Origin: Io17-Chloro-G2 sp965226915
GTDB lineage: Bacteria; Chloroflexota; Dehalococcoidia; Lucifugimonadales; UBA3495
Direction: 5' to 3'
Length of the DNA stretch: 64,000 nucleotides
Assembly (NCBI GenBank): GCA_965226915.1
Contig: CBDDEJ010000006.1
Location: 1 to 64,000, forward strand
Shown: piece after piece, positions 1-9,595 of the stretch
Layout of the letters: every line of letters starts with the position of its first letter
How positions within the stretch are numbered: the first letter of the stretch is position 1
Translations under genes and position numbers: made by a program
Notes under the pieces: model-generated
What the model was told of the DNA's origin: nothing
Databases searched by the model: none
What the model saw: only the letters and a program-made list of their open reading frames with translations

Positions 1-1022
1 AGCGCCAACACCCTCTCTTTGGGCAACAACCGGCCATCGGGGATACCGTCGTAGAGGAACGGCGGGCGGTCGGCTTGATCGTAGCCGGCATACGGGTTGC
101 GTCCGTAGTCCCTGGGATGGCCGGTATCCTTGGAGAGCACCTGGCTGCCTGGATTTGCGGCTTTGAAATCCGACCATGAGATTATGGAGGCGGGGAGGAA
201 TTCGAGCTTCCGGCCGGCCAATTCTCCAATAATGCTTTCTCCGGTCAATTGCTGCCACCACGACTCCGTCTGGCGGTCCCACATGATCAGGTCGCTGTAG
301 CGCAAACTGCCAGAGGTGCCGAAGTCGTAAACCACCCCGTCCAACCGGCGGTCAAAGGCGATGGCCGAGTTGCACAACGGGCAGAACGTCACCGCCACGG
401 GAACGCCGGCGAGTTCGTCATTCACTATTTCGTGCCAGGTTAGTATTTGTAATGGGTAGGCGCGAGTCACTCCGTCTATTTCCAAGGAGATCACCGGCTC
501 CTTGTCGTCAATCCAGTCGTTGGCATCGCTGATCTCGACAAATGAAGGGTGATCTATGGGAGGGATGCCGTCCCGGGGAGGTCCTCCCGAAAGTATCTCA
601 AAGAAGGGCACCGTATGGCGGCTAAAATCAGTCTTCCACCCGCGGGTCGAAATGCTGCTTTCGTCCAGTTCGTCTTGGAAGTTGGGGTCGAGCTCCACCG
701 CTTTGAAAGCTCCTGGTTGGGCAGCGTCAGCCGAGGCCGAAACAGGCGTATCAACCGCATCCGCCTTAGGGGAAACTGCTGCGGCAACGGGTTCGGTGGA
801 AGGAGAAGTTGATGCAGCAATAGAATCGGGTGGCGGGGATGTTGACTCACCGGCGGCCGCTGATGTGGAGGATGTGGCCGTGGCCGCCGGCGCCCCCGCC
901 GACTGGGAAATGCCTGACTCTTGAGGCGCAGCCGCAGGGGTCGCAGCAGTCCCGCCACACGCCACAGCTACCAGGGCCGTTGCCGCGATCAGGAATAACA
1001 AACGTCGTCCGTTGGATTTCAT
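1..1022 (-). CDS. DUF3179 family lipoprotein (3' end outside window)
   Basis: The ATG at 1022-1020 opens a frame that runs uninterrupted to the window edge (340 residues visible, C-terminus missing). The N-terminus is basic, then hydrophobic, and ends in a VAVAC lipobox with the acylated Cys near residue 22, so the protein is probably a membrane-anchored lipoprotein. Residues of about 25-100 form an Ala/Ser/Pro/Thr-rich linker. The rest matches DUF3179: a YPLQILTWHEIVND stretch, the CPLCNSAIAFDR motif and a GTSGSLRYSDLIMWDRQT stretch. The biochemical role of DUF3179 is unknown. A CcdA-like membrane protein lies upstream on the same strand, which could point to envelope redox work, but this is inference. 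Confidence 0.85.
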   Translation of the reverse strand, partial: MKSNGRRLLFLIAATALVAVACGGTAATPAAAPQESGISQSAGAPAATATSSTSAAAGESTSPPPDSIAASTSPSTEPVAAAVSPKADAVDTPVSASADAAQPGAFKAVELDPNFQDELDESSISTRGWKTDFSRHTVPFFEILSGGPPRDGIPPIDHPSFVEISDANDWIDDKEPVISLEIDGVTRAYPLQILTWHEIVNDELAGVPVAVTFCPLCNSAIAFDRRLDGVVYDFGTSGSLRYSDLIMWDRQTESWWQQLTGESIIGELAGRKLEFLPASIISWSDFKAANPGSQVLSKDTGHPRDYGRNPYAGYDQADRPPFLYDGIPDGRLLPKERVLA

Positions 1023-1128
1023 CAAACAAACTCCCACTTGATCTTCTGAGTACAATTTAGGCGCTCCGGCCGCCGTGCGCTTCTTCAACTGCCAAATGCC
1101 TAAGTAAAACCCGGAGGCTGCTTGCCGT

Positions 1129-2052
1129 TCACAACAATCCGCCGATGGTCAGCCAATAAAAGACGATGTAGGCTCCAGCGACGACCATCAACCACGAACC
1201 CACCGGCTGCACGTAGGGCATTGCCTTGCTCAGCGCTCCAACCATCGCCTGTTTAAAGAAAGCGATCCCCAGTGTCAGCGCCATGATCACGACGCCCATT
1301 CCTAAGCCGTAAAGCAAAAATTGTCCGAGGGCGGCAGCCAGGTTTGAAACCGCCAAACTGGTCCCCACCACAGCTAGGAAGATTGGCAGGGTACAGCTTA
1401 AGGAGGCGGTGCCGTAGCTCAGACCAAAGATGAAATATCCCTTGATGTTGGTTTTGCCCGGATCCCCCATCCTGGAGGCGGCCCTGGCCGCGAGGTTGGT
1501 GTAGAGCTTTCCTCCCCCTACCATCCAGGATCCAGCCACGGCCAGCATGACGCCGACGGCCAACCCCAGCCACGGCAGCACTTCCACCACGAAGGTGCGG
1601 GCGCCCAGGCCGATGACTGCCCCAGCCACGCCAAACAATACAACGAAGCCTGCTGTTACAGTCGAGCCCACCAACAACGCTTTGCCGATGTTCCTCGCCG
1701 GGTTGACGGTTTCGGCTGCTTCCTGTTCTCCGCCCAAGTAAAGGCCAAGATAGGCTGGCAACATGGCGAATCCGCAGGGGTTGACTGCCGAAACCATTCC
1801 AGCGGCGAAGGCGAATCCCAGGGGCGCCAGCAATCCCAGGCCCAAACCGCCCAACCAGGTGCTGGAACTTCCCGACAGGGACTCGACGAAGCCGTTAACT
1901 CCGTCGAGTCCGTCGCCACCGCCTATGATCAAAGCCCCCAGAACTGGCGCCGTTAGGGCCACAACAGCCAATAGGACAGGGAGACCGATCTTCTTCCAAA
2001 CTTGGGGGTTAGCCGGGGCCGTGGCCTTGCCCCCGCTTATTTCTGTTGACAT
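1129..2052 (-). CDS. CcdA/DsbD-like cytochrome c biogenesis membrane protein
   Basis: A 307-residue protein with a short cytoplasmic N-terminus and about seven to eight hydrophobic segments rich in Gly and Ala. The segment GMVSAVNPCGFAMLPAYLGLYLGG (residues about 85-107) carries the NPCGFAMLP signature of the CcdA/DsbD transmembrane family, and a second Cys occurs in SYGTASLSCTLPIFL. Paired membrane cysteines of this kind carry reductant from cytoplasmic thioredoxin to extracytoplasmic thiol proteins, usually for cytochrome c maturation. The gene is followed by the DUF3179 lipoprotein on the same strand with a gap of about 107 bp. It is longer than minimal CcdA (about 220 residues) because of an N-terminal hydrophobic extension. 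Confidence 0.85.
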   Translation of the reverse strand: MSTEISGGKATAPANPQVWKKIGLPVLLAVVALTAPVLGALIIGGGDGLDGVNGFVESLSGSSSTWLGGLGLGLLAPLGFAFAAGMVSAVNPCGFAMLPAYLGLYLGGEQEAAETVNPARNIGKALLVGSTVTAGFVVLFGVAGAVIGLGARTFVVEVLPWLGLAVGVMLAVAGSWMVGGGKLYTNLAARAASRMGDPGKTNIKGYFIFGLSYGTASLSCTLPIFLAVVGTSLAVSNLAAALGQFLLYGLGMGVVIMALTLGIAFFKQAMVGALSKAMPYVQPVGSWLMVVAGAYIVFYWLTIGGLL

Positions 2053-2252
2053 GTTAAAAGACTCCCGCCGGATCGCTTATCAGCGAGTCTATTCGCCGGT
2101 AACCGCGGCTGAATATGAGGTTAGAGACGGCATTCGGCTCCATTTTATTATCCTACGTTAGAACGAGTATCGCGGTTGCAGGTGGGTGGACATATCTGAT
2201 TCGCAAGGGCGGCGAGATTTGGACGATTCCTGAGCCTGAGATGGCAATCGGG

Positions 2253-2489
2253 TTAAGGCGCCAACAATTCCGCCAGATCGGCATTTACGTTCACGCTGAT
2301 TTTGCCTGCGCCTGCCGGTTTTTTGGACGGTTTTGCTATGTACCGGCCGCATTGGAAGCATGATAGATAGGAACCATATTGGTCTCTTCCATCGATCAAG
2401 TCTCCGTGGCATCTGGGGCAGGCGTGGAATGAATCACTGTGGTTTGCACCTCCATTTGTCGCCAGGCGCGGCCTGATGATTGACCCCAT
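2253..2489 (-). CDS. Small zinc-ribbon protein
   Basis: About 78 residues if started at the ATG ending at 2489; the frame is open to 2558. Two CxxC pairs (CPRC and CFQC) separated by 19 residues, with the intervening GSYLSCFQCGRYI pattern, form a classical zinc ribbon. The C-terminal tail is basic and then acidic. No catalytic residues are visible. It may be a nucleic-acid or protein adaptor. It lies downstream of larE on the same strand, beyond a hairpin that looks like the larE terminator. No convincing Shine-Dalgarno was seen, so the start is uncertain. Confidence 0.5.
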   Translation of the reverse strand: MGSIIRPRLATNGGANHSDSFHACPRCHGDLIDGRDQYGSYLSCFQCGRYIAKPSKKPAGAGKISVNVNADLAELLAP

Positions 2490-2616
2490 CCACCGTTTTT
2501 CCTGGTTACATATATGATGCTTGACCCCCGGCAAAAGGATGCAACCTTCTATAAACATCGCATCAATGAGGCGCCGGACCGGTCGTCAGATAATAAAGGA
2601 CCGATCGCTGAAACCA

Positions 2617-2646
2617 AAAGAAGCCGGCCCTAAGGCCAGCCTCTTT
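2617..2646 (-). terminator. Probable larE terminator
   Basis: An imperfect GC-rich hairpin (arms AAAGAAGCCGGCC and GGCCAGCCTCTTT, about 11 of 13 pairs, tight loop) lies about 40 bp after the larE stop. On the minus strand it is followed by a T-rich stretch (TTCTTTTGGTTT), as expected of an intrinsic terminator for larE. Confidence 0.6.
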
Positions 2647-2683
2647 GCCGTCGTGTGAGCCGCTTCAGAGCCTGCTTAAAGAT

Positions 2684-3550
2684 TCATCCGGCGGCTTGTT
2701 TTGCGGCATGTTTTATCGACTTTGACAGCACCTCATTCATGCTGCCGGAGCGGAAGCCTTCCAGGTCCAGCGTTACGTAGGAGTAGCCTATGGTCTTGAA
2801 GTGTTTGCTGATCTTCTTCCGCGTCTCGCCTTCCAAAAGCCCGGAAAAGTCTTCGGGGGCTACCTCAATGCGGGCCACGTTTCCGTGGTGACGCACCCTC
2901 AATTGTTTCAATCCCAGGCCTCGTAGATATTCCTCTGCCTCAGCGATGCGGGTCAAGGCTTCCACCGTAACGGGCGTTCCGTATGGGATGCGGGAGGACA
3001 GACAAGCCTGGGCCGGCTTATCCCAAACGGGAATATCCAGTTCCCTGGAAAAACCGCGGATCTCCTCTTTCGCCAGACCGGCCTCCACCAGCGGACTGCG
3101 CACGTTGTATTGTTTGGCCGCTTCCAAGCCGGGACGAAAATCGCCCAAATCGTCCGTGTTGGTTCCGTTGGCCACCCAGTCTACATGCTCTTCAGAGGCC
3201 ATCGTGGCCAGATGGGTGTACAGCTCGTCTTTGCAGAAAAAACACCGGTTGGGGTTGTTGGCCAGGTAATCGGGGCGTTCCACCTCTTTGGTCTCAATGA
3301 CCCGGTGGTTCAGGCCAAACCGCCGCGCCAAGTCTATGGCGCCTTCTAATTCCGAGGGGGCCAGGCTGGGCGATTTGGCAGTTACGGCCAGGGTTTGACG
3401 CCCTAAAATCCGGTCGGCGGTAACGGCCAGGAACGCGCTGTCCACACCGCCGGAGTAGGCGACGATGAGCGACCCCATGCCGCTGATTATCTCTTTCAGA
3501 TGCTCGAGTTTGTCTTGCGGTTGGCTTGCTGAAGATTCTGTCTCGGTCAC
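2684..3550 (-). CDS. larE: ATP-dependent sacrificial sulfur transferase LarE
   Basis: A PP-loop protein of about 288 residues from the GTG at 3550-3548, which follows a GAGGG ribosome site; an upstream TTG at 3583 is possible. LarE adenylates and then thiolates the pyridinium ring during nickel-pincer nucleotide synthesis, giving up a cysteine sulfur in the best-known enzyme. The sequence shows the SGGVDS ATP-binding loop near the N-terminus, the family stretch VANGTNTDDLGDFRPGL, and AQACLSSRIPYG, which holds the cysteine that acts as sulfur donor in Lactobacillus LarE. No larB or larC is adjacent, so the nickel-cofactor role is inferred from family alone. Confidence 0.88.
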   Translation of the reverse strand: MTETESSASQPQDKLEHLKEIISGMGSLIVAYSGGVDSAFLAVTADRILGRQTLAVTAKSPSLAPSELEGAIDLARRFGLNHRVIETKEVERPDYLANNPNRCFFCKDELYTHLATMASEEHVDWVANGTNTDDLGDFRPGLEAAKQYNVRSPLVEAGLAKEEIRGFSRELDIPVWDKPAQACLSSRIPYGTPVTVEALTRIAEAEEYLRGLGLKQLRVRHHGNVARIEVAPEDFSGLLEGETRKKISKHFKTIGYSYVTLDLEGFRSGSMNEVLSKSIKHAAKQAAG

Positions 3551-3863
3551 GTTCGTTTCCCTCTTTCTGAAAATGGGATCCAAATCAACTGCTGGCCTCG
3601 GCCAGTGCCATTCGTTATGTATCCTAGATTATAAGGTTGTCTGGCTGTTGTGGACAGGGCGACGGAATCGGCGTTCGGGCCATTCGTGGCTTGGGCAACT
3701 GCCGGCGGCGGAGAGGAATGGTATCATCACACGATCTGATCCGAATTCCTAAAACCATTGCCCGGTTTCGCAAGACGATATCCGAGGCAAGCTTGAAAAC
3801 GTCGGGCTAGGTTCGGCCCCCCGGGTTAGAAAGGCCCACCCTAAACGGATCAAGGAAAACGTT

Positions 3864-5027
3864 ATGAAAACCAGCTCTTCTCGAATTCTGACCACCCATG
3901 TGGGTAGTTTGGCCAGGCCTCCCGAATTGATCGAATTGATGTGGGCTAAGGAAACCGGCGGTCCCTATGACCATGATGCCTTGGCGGCGCAGGTAAAAGA
4001 ATCGGTGGCGGATGTGGTAAGACTTCAAGCCGAGGCGGGAATCGACATACCCAGCGACGGTGAGTATGCAAAGGCCAGCTTCTCAGCCTACGTGAACGAA
4101 CGGCTTACCGGCTTTGAACCTAGGGCAAGGACGCCTGGTGAAAGCCCCCTTTTGAACTGGGGTAGAGACCGGAAGGCGTTTTCGGAATTTTATGACGAAT
4201 ACGACGGCGCCGCGAGGGATTCCCAAACCAACCCGGTGGTCTGCACCGGTCCAATAGAACAAGTGGGCCAAGAGGCGGTTCGAACCGACATTTCAAATTT
4301 CAAAGCTGCGTTGCAGGGAGTGGAATTTGAAGAAGCTTTCCTGCCGGCGGTGGCGCCAGGCACTGTTGAGGGTCAGCGGCGCAACGAATACTACTCCACG
4401 GTAAAGGATTACCTTTACGGCGTAGCCGGCGCTATGCGGGAGGAATACAAAGCCATCGTTGATTCGGGGCTGCTGCTCCAGATCGACGATCCCAGAGTGG
4501 TTACTCAGTTTGACATGATCGATCCGGCGCCCACAGTAGAGGAATTCCGGAAGGCCGCCGAACTGCGAATCGAGGCAGTCAATCACGCCATCGGGGGGTT
4601 GCCTCCGGACCGCATCCGTTACCATTTGTGCTGGGGGAGTTGGCACGGACCCCACACAACCGATTTCCCTTTGAAAGACATCATCGACCTGGTGTTAAAG
4701 ATCAATGCCGGCGCCTATGTTATCGAAGCCGCCAACCCGCGCCACGAACACGAATGGCGTGTCTGGGAGGACGTAAAACTTCCCGATGACAAGATACTGA
4801 TTCCCGGCGTCATCGCCCACACCACAAACACCGTGGAGCATCCAGAGTTGGTGGCCTGGCGCATAGAGAATTTTGCGCGGCTGGTGGGCAGGGAGAACGT
4901 CATCGCCGGCAGCGATTGCGGGTTCTCCCAGGGCGCCTTCAGGCCACGTGTCCACCCTTCAATCATGTGGGCGAAACTTCGCGCCCTAGCTGACGGCGCT
5001 CGGCTGGCCAGCAAAAACCTTTGGTAG
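3864..5027 (+). CDS. MetE C-terminal-like (cobalamin-independent methyltransferase fold) protein
   Basis: A 387-residue protein related to the C-terminal catalytic barrel of cobalamin-independent methionine synthase. It opens with TTHVGSLARP, the usual start of stand-alone MetE-like proteins. The zinc-site motifs are present: His and Cys in RYHLCWGSWHGP (about residue 255) and the distal Cys in GSDCGFSQG (about residue 353). It is half the length of full MetE and lacks the N-terminal folate-binding half, so the methyl donor or substrate is unknown. Many such proteins occur in catabolic settings, and a binding-fold protein follows after 66 bp in a likely operon. The ATG at 3864 is preceded by an AAGGAAA-like ribosome site. 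Confidence 0.8.
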   Translation: MKTSSSRILTTHVGSLARPPELIELMWAKETGGPYDHDALAAQVKESVADVVRLQAEAGIDIPSDGEYAKASFSAYVNERLTGFEPRARTPGESPLLNWGRDRKAFSEFYDEYDGAARDSQTNPVVCTGPIEQVGQEAVRTDISNFKAALQGVEFEEAFLPAVAPGTVEGQRRNEYYSTVKDYLYGVAGAMREEYKAIVDSGLLLQIDDPRVVTQFDMIDPAPTVEEFRKAAELRIEAVNHAIGGLPPDRIRYHLCWGSWHGPHTTDFPLKDIIDLVLKINAGAYVIEAANPRHEHEWRVWEDVKLPDDKILIPGVIAHTTNTVEHPELVAWRIENFARLVGRENVIAGSDCGFSQGAFRPRVHPSIMWAKLRALADGARLASKNLW

Positions 5028-5093
5028 ACCTTCCATCTAGAAGTTCGCCAAGCTCATGATCCAGATCCGAATCTCAAATCAGGAGGGACTTTG

Positions 5094-6011
5094 ATGGCTA
5101 ATCCGACACTTCGCACTGCCGTGGGGAATTATGGCCACACCAAGCCTTTGAAAGACGGCGCGGCCGTTTCGCCCCGTTTCGACATGGAGCACATTGATGT
5201 GTCCCCGGTGACCAGCATCTTTCGGCGCATGGTGAGAAACCTGGAATTCGACGTTTCGGAAATGGCCCTCTCCACGTATCTCTGCGCCCGCGCCCATGGG
5301 AAGACTTTTACCGGAATCCCAGTTTTCCTAACCCGGAGTTTTTACCATGCCGGAGTCTCCTACAACGTGAAATCAGGTATCAAAACCGCTTCCGATCTGG
5401 CCGGGCGGCGAATCGGCGTGAGGGGATACACTGTCACTCCCGGAGTTTGGACACGGGGTATGCTGCAAAACGTGTACGGACTAGACCTGAACTCGGTGAC
5501 CTGGGTCCTTTCCGGAGACGAACACGTGGCCGAATACGTGCCTCCGTCCAATGTGGTCTCTTCTCCCAACAGCGATCTGGTGGCAATGCTGCTTTCGGGA
5601 GAAATAGACGCCGCAATCGGCGCCGGAGCCAACGATTCACCGGATATAAAGCCCCTTTTCCCAGATGCTGGAGAGGCCGATGCCCAGTGGTTCAAGGACA
5701 GTGGCCTGTATCCAATCAGTCACATGATGGTGGTAAAAAACCGACAGCTTGACGAGAATCCCTGGTTGGCCGGCGAGTTGTTCTCGCTGTGCCAGGCAGC
5801 CAAGAAGCCGTATCTGGAGTTTCTGCACTCTGGGCGGGATTTAACCCCGGCCGACCAAGCTCTGCTGAATTTGGCCAATATCGTCGGAGATGATCCCATC
5901 CCCTATGGCCTGGAAAGCTCCCGGAAGACTATCGAAACCTTCATCAAATTCAACGTGGATCAGCAAGTGATCCCCGAATCCGTAGACGTGGACGCCATTT
6001 TCGCCCTCTAG
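5094..6011 (+). CDS. 4,5-dihydroxyphthalate decarboxylase-like / periplasmic-binding-fold protein
   Basis: A 305-residue protein. The ATG at 5094 lies seven bases after a perfect AGGAGG; a TTG at 5091 is less likely. There is no signal peptide, so it is probably cytoplasmic. The sequence has the type-2 periplasmic-binding fold of the NMT1/4,5-dihydroxyphthalate decarboxylase group: FDVSEMALSTYLCARAHG, then GIPVFLTRSFYHAG, then DLAGRRIGVRGYTVTPGVW. Family members decarboxylate aromatic diacids, but many are unassigned. Coupling to the MetE-like gene just upstream suggests a shared degradative step. The exact substrate cannot be read from sequence. Confidence 0.75.
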   Translation: MANPTLRTAVGNYGHTKPLKDGAAVSPRFDMEHIDVSPVTSIFRRMVRNLEFDVSEMALSTYLCARAHGKTFTGIPVFLTRSFYHAGVSYNVKSGIKTASDLAGRRIGVRGYTVTPGVWTRGMLQNVYGLDLNSVTWVLSGDEHVAEYVPPSNVVSSPNSDLVAMLLSGEIDAAIGAGANDSPDIKPLFPDAGEADAQWFKDSGLYPISHMMVVKNRQLDENPWLAGELFSLCQAAKKPYLEFLHSGRDLTPADQALLNLANIVGDDPIPYGLESSRKTIETFIKFNVDQQVIPESVDVDAIFAL

Positions 6012-6906
6012 GATCCGGTTGCCAATTCCCTTGCCTCAGGCGGCCATGGCCAACCACCGCCATGCTTCGGTAGTTCGTTGCTGACTGGAGTGGCTCAGTC
6101 GAGGCTCACGATATTCAATACTATGACTCGTCGGGCCTGTCCTGAACACGAGCCTCAGGGTTCAGTGGCGCTCGCCCTATCCGCCCGGGAAGGCAAGCCA
6201 TGGCATCTCGTCTAGGAGCACCGGCGGGCCATATGAAACCACTTCATCGAACAATTCCTTGAATTCCTGGAATTTTTCCAAGGGGAGCGTATCCCTTGCG
6301 CCGAAGACCGCCGGACCTGGTGCGGCGTACTCACACAGGCCGAAATAGCTGGATCGATACGCGAGAATCCAGGGAGTTTGTGGCGTCATCTTGTGAACGT
6401 GAATCGCAAAAAAGGACCCCGCAATTGTTGTTGCGGGGTCCTTTGGGGCCGGGGCGTGGAGAGAGAGGCGCCCCGTTCTTTAACCGAGGTGGCCGGCGGG
6501 AGGCTCGGCTAGGTGATTGCTAGAGTTTAGATTCAGGCTACGGAAACTAGGTCTTGGCGAAGCCCAACGAGTGGACCATTAGCTACCCCAGATATCTTGT
6601 TACACCTGCCTCTGCAATCAAATACCGATACCGTCCCAGTTCGGAGGACGGATGGCGCCGGTTCGGTGAACCGGCGAACCCCGGGAGCCTACAGGCATAA
6701 GTGGCCTCGCCGTTGAGCCTGCGCCGGCAATACCTATTCCGCCATCCCCACCGTGATTTGAGCCTCGCACCAGACTTCATCCCTTCAGATCAGGCGCCAA
6801 ACCGCCACCAATGAAGGCCCAATAGTCACCTGATTTCACCGGCAAACCGACTTCTCTGACGTAACGTGATTGTTAGCCAAATCTACGATCAGTTGGAAGG
6901 AAATTC
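6012..6906. other. Long intergenic region without a recognisable gene
   Basis: About 895 bp between the binding-fold protein and the metalloprotease. Apart from the strong hairpin at 6411-6444 I see no convincing coding sequence on either strand. Short open frames here lack ribosome sites and recognisable motifs. The stretch 6640-6730 is GC-rich with several small inverted repeats but fits no riboswitch consensus I know. Confidence 0.5.
6411..6444 (-). terminator. Strong intrinsic terminator hairpin
   Basis: A perfect 14-bp stem (AAAGGACCCCGCAA and its complement) closes a six-base loop. Read on the minus strand the stem runs into six T residues, the usual orientation for termination of leftward transcription. 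On plus only three T residues are included. It could act in both directions after the gene ending at 6011. No leftward gene is evident just to its right, which is odd. Confidence 0.7.
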
Positions 6907-9501
6907 ATGGTGCGGAGTCGAGAGAAAGTCACAAAGTTATTCTTCATATTCGCGGTGCTTGCCGCCCTGGCATTTCAGACGGTCTGGCTCAATCGAACCC
7001 TTGTTCAGGGGGATAACTCAGCCGCGCTGTTTATCGATGCGGCTCCCCCGAGTGACTTCGAGCCCGATCCCAACCCCGCGATATCCCGCACCAGGTTCGT
7101 GACCGTAAACTTCGAACTTTTCTCTGATGCTGAATCCAGCAACTCACTCCTTCTCAACCTATTCGACGACACGTCATATTCCGCGGTCCTTGACCGATCG
7201 GTGGGGCGCAACCCAGGCCAGGTCACTTGGATTGGCCACATAGAAGGCTTGGGCAACAGCCAGGTCACCCTGGTCGTTAAGAAAAATGAGGTCTTGGTAG
7301 GCAATATCTCATCCGCCGATGGCAAATACGAGGTGCGCTTCGCAGCGGACGGCGTCCATGTCATCAACGAAATTGATGAGCAGGGGTTGCCTCCCCACGC
7401 TGACCCCATTGCAGTGAACCCAACAGAGGCCGGAGAAACTTTTGCGGCCGCTTCAACCGCCGCGGAAGCCGGCGAAGACGACGGGTCCCAAATCGACATC
7501 ATGGTCGTTTACACCCCTGCCGCGCGCACCGCCGCAGGCGGGGTGCTGGCAATGGAAGCGCTGATAGACCTGGCGGTCGAAGAGACCAACACCGCTTTCG
7601 CCAATAGTTTGATCAGCCCACGGTTGCGTCTGGTCCATTCGGCAGAAGTCAATTACGTGGAAACAGGCGACATGGGGTTGGACTTGCCACGCCTGAGGAG
7701 CACGACCGACGGCTATATGGATGAAGTCCATGCCTGGCGCGACACTTACAACGCCGACCAAGTCAGTTTGATCGAAGCCACTGGCAACTACTGCGGCATC
7801 GCCTACCTGATGAACAATGTGTCGTCGAGCTTCCAGTCATGGGCGTTTAGCGTGGTGCACAGGAGTTGCGCCACAGGCAATCTCACGTTTGGACATGAGC
7901 TTGGCCACAACTTGGGAAGCCATCACGACCGGCTCAACTCCGGCAGCACTCCGGCGTATCCGTATTCCTATGGTTATCAGGCGCCAGACCTAGCCTTCCG
8001 CACGGTCATGGCCTACAACTGCGCGGCCGGATGCCCCCGGATCCAAGCGTTTTCCAACCCGGACGTTTTGTCCGGAGGCCAGCCCATCGGCATCGACTAC
8101 GAAGCGGACCCGGCCAATTCCGCGGATAACACCAGGTCGATCAACAATACCGCCTACATCTTCGCAAACTTCCGCTTCAGCGGAGACGCTCCCGCGGAAC
8201 CGCCGGTGGCACCCACCGCCCTCACGGCGACGGCGGTATCCGATACCCAAATAAACCTGGAATGGGCCGACAACGCCGTCAACGAGTCGGGTTTTGAAAT
8301 CGAACGCTCCCCGGATGGCTCCACGTGGGCTCAAATCACCCTTGTCGGGACCAATGGAGGGTCGTTCTCTAATACTCAGTTGGAAGCCAGCACTGACTAC
8401 CACTACAGAGTCCGGGCATACAACGCGGCCGGAACCTCGGGATACGCCGGTCCAGTGATGGACACCACCGACGATCCCCCGCCCTTCGTCGACGACATGG
8501 CCCAGAGCGAAACGCCCGTGGCCGGGAACGTGAGCGGCAGCTATACGAATACCTGGTCGGACAACGGCGTCTCCCAGACCATCACCGAGCGCCATTCCGG
8601 CGGCAAGCCGGCAAACCGCCATAGTTATTTGGAGCACCGGTGGGTCTTCAACGTCCGGGGAGGGAACAGCGTGACGTTGTTCCTCAACGCCTCGGCCAGC
8701 GATTCCGGCGAAGGGGACGATTTCGTCTTCGCCTACTCCACCAATGGATCTAGCTATACCGATATGTTGACCATCCCGGCTGGAAACGCCGGTGGAGCGG
8801 AGGCAACCTTCCCTCTGCCCAGCGGAACCTCGGCAACGGTATACGTCCGGGTGATGGACACTGACCGAACCAAAGGAAACAGGCAGTCAGACAGTATCTC
8901 CGTCGAACATCTTTATGTTCGGTCGGACATCGACGGCGGGGCGCCGGCGCCTCCAACCCCTGATCTGCTTACGGCAACGGGAGCGTCAGCTAGCCAGATC
9001 GATCTGACCTGGTCGCATGACTCAGGCGCCGAATACGGGTACGAGATAGAACGCTCCCTAGACGGGGAAACGTGGACGCTGGCCGGAACCGCGGGCGCAG
9101 GCGACACGAGTTACAGCGACAAGGGGCTCTCGCCCAACACCGAGTATTGGCATCGTCTCCACGCCTTTAATGGCGCCGGGGATTCAGAAGACTCGAACAA
9201 ACTATCGGCCACCACCTTGGAGGGCAGCGACATCGCCCTTAGCGCCACCGGTTACAAGGTCAAAGGCGTTCAACATGCCGACCTAGAATGGACCGGCAGG
9301 TCTTCGGCCACTATCAAGATCTACCGCGATGGCGTCTTGATCAAAGAAATCCAGACCGGTGAAGCAGAAGCCACAAGCCAGGCGTACACCGACAACATCA
9401 ACAAAAAGGGAGGTGGGAATTACCAATACCAGTTGTGCGTCGACGCCGCCACGCCGGGCGCCGCCGCGGAATGCTCCAATTTCGCAGCCGTCGTTTTCTA
9501 A
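6907..9501 (+). CDS. Secreted metzincin metalloprotease with fibronectin type III modules
   Basis: An 864-residue exported protein. Residues 1 to about 30 form a basic then hydrophobic signal sequence. A prodomain-like region follows to about 190. The catalytic domain contains FGHELGHNLGSHHDR (about residue 328), the HExxHxxGxxHD zinc site of reprolysin-like metzincins, and a downstream TVMAYNC giving the Met-turn. Two fibronectin type III repeats follow (about 435-520 and 680-765), each with the YEIERS.DG.TW pattern, separated by a beta-rich domain; a third beta domain ends the protein. It probably degrades extracellular protein, with the FN3 modules aiding substrate or surface binding. There is no sorting motif. 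The ATG follows GGAAGGAAATTC. An IS1380 copy lies just downstream. Confidence 0.88.
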   Translation: MVRSREKVTKLFFIFAVLAALAFQTVWLNRTLVQGDNSAALFIDAAPPSDFEPDPNPAISRTRFVTVNFELFSDAESSNSLLLNLFDDTSYSAVLDRSVGRNPGQVTWIGHIEGLGNSQVTLVVKKNEVLVGNISSADGKYEVRFAADGVHVINEIDEQGLPPHADPIAVNPTEAGETFAAASTAAEAGEDDGSQIDIMVVYTPAARTAAGGVLAMEALIDLAVEETNTAFANSLISPRLRLVHSAEVNYVETGDMGLDLPRLRSTTDGYMDEVHAWRDTYNADQVSLIEATGNYCGIAYLMNNVSSSFQSWAFSVVHRSCATGNLTFGHELGHNLGSHHDRLNSGSTPAYPYSYGYQAPDLAFRTVMAYNCAAGCPRIQAFSNPDVLSGGQPIGIDYEADPANSADNTRSINNTAYIFANFRFSGDAPAEPPVAPTALTATAVSDTQINLEWADNAVNESGFEIERSPDGSTWAQITLVGTNGGSFSNTQLEASTDYHYRVRAYNAAGTSGYAGPVMDTTDDPPPFVDDMAQSETPVAGNVSGSYTNTWSDNGVSQTITERHSGGKPANRHSYLEHRWVFNVRGGNSVTLFLNASASDSGEGDDFVFAYSTNGSSYTDMLTIPAGNAGGAEATFPLPSGTSATVYVRVMDTDRTKGNRQSDSISVEHLYVRSDIDGGAPAPPTPDLLTATGASASQIDLTWSHDSGAEYGYEIERSLDGETWTLAGTAGAGDTSYSDKGLSPNTEYWHRLHAFNGAGDSEDSNKLSATTLEGSDIALSATGYKVKGVQHADLEWTGRSSATIKIYRDGVLIKEIQTGEAEATSQAYTDNINKKGGGNYQYQLCVDAATPGAAAECSNFAAVVF

Positions 9502-9595
9502 GAGCTGGCTGCTCGCCAACAACAAGCGATAGATATACGGGGCCATGAGCGTTTAGGCCTGGTCCCGGTTGGTGAATCAGCGACGGTAGCGAATA

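Noticed and set aside
6177..6389. A 70-codon leftward frame in the long intergenic region
   Set aside because: No ribosome site, no recognisable domain, and it lies downstream of a terminator pointing the same way. It may be a decayed gene end, but I cannot support it.
6630..6740. A possible riboswitch upstream of the metalloprotease
   Set aside because: Several small inverted repeats (for example CGCCGGTTCGGTGAACCGGCG) but no match to the conserved bases of cyclic-di-GMP, cobalamin, SAM or glycine classes.
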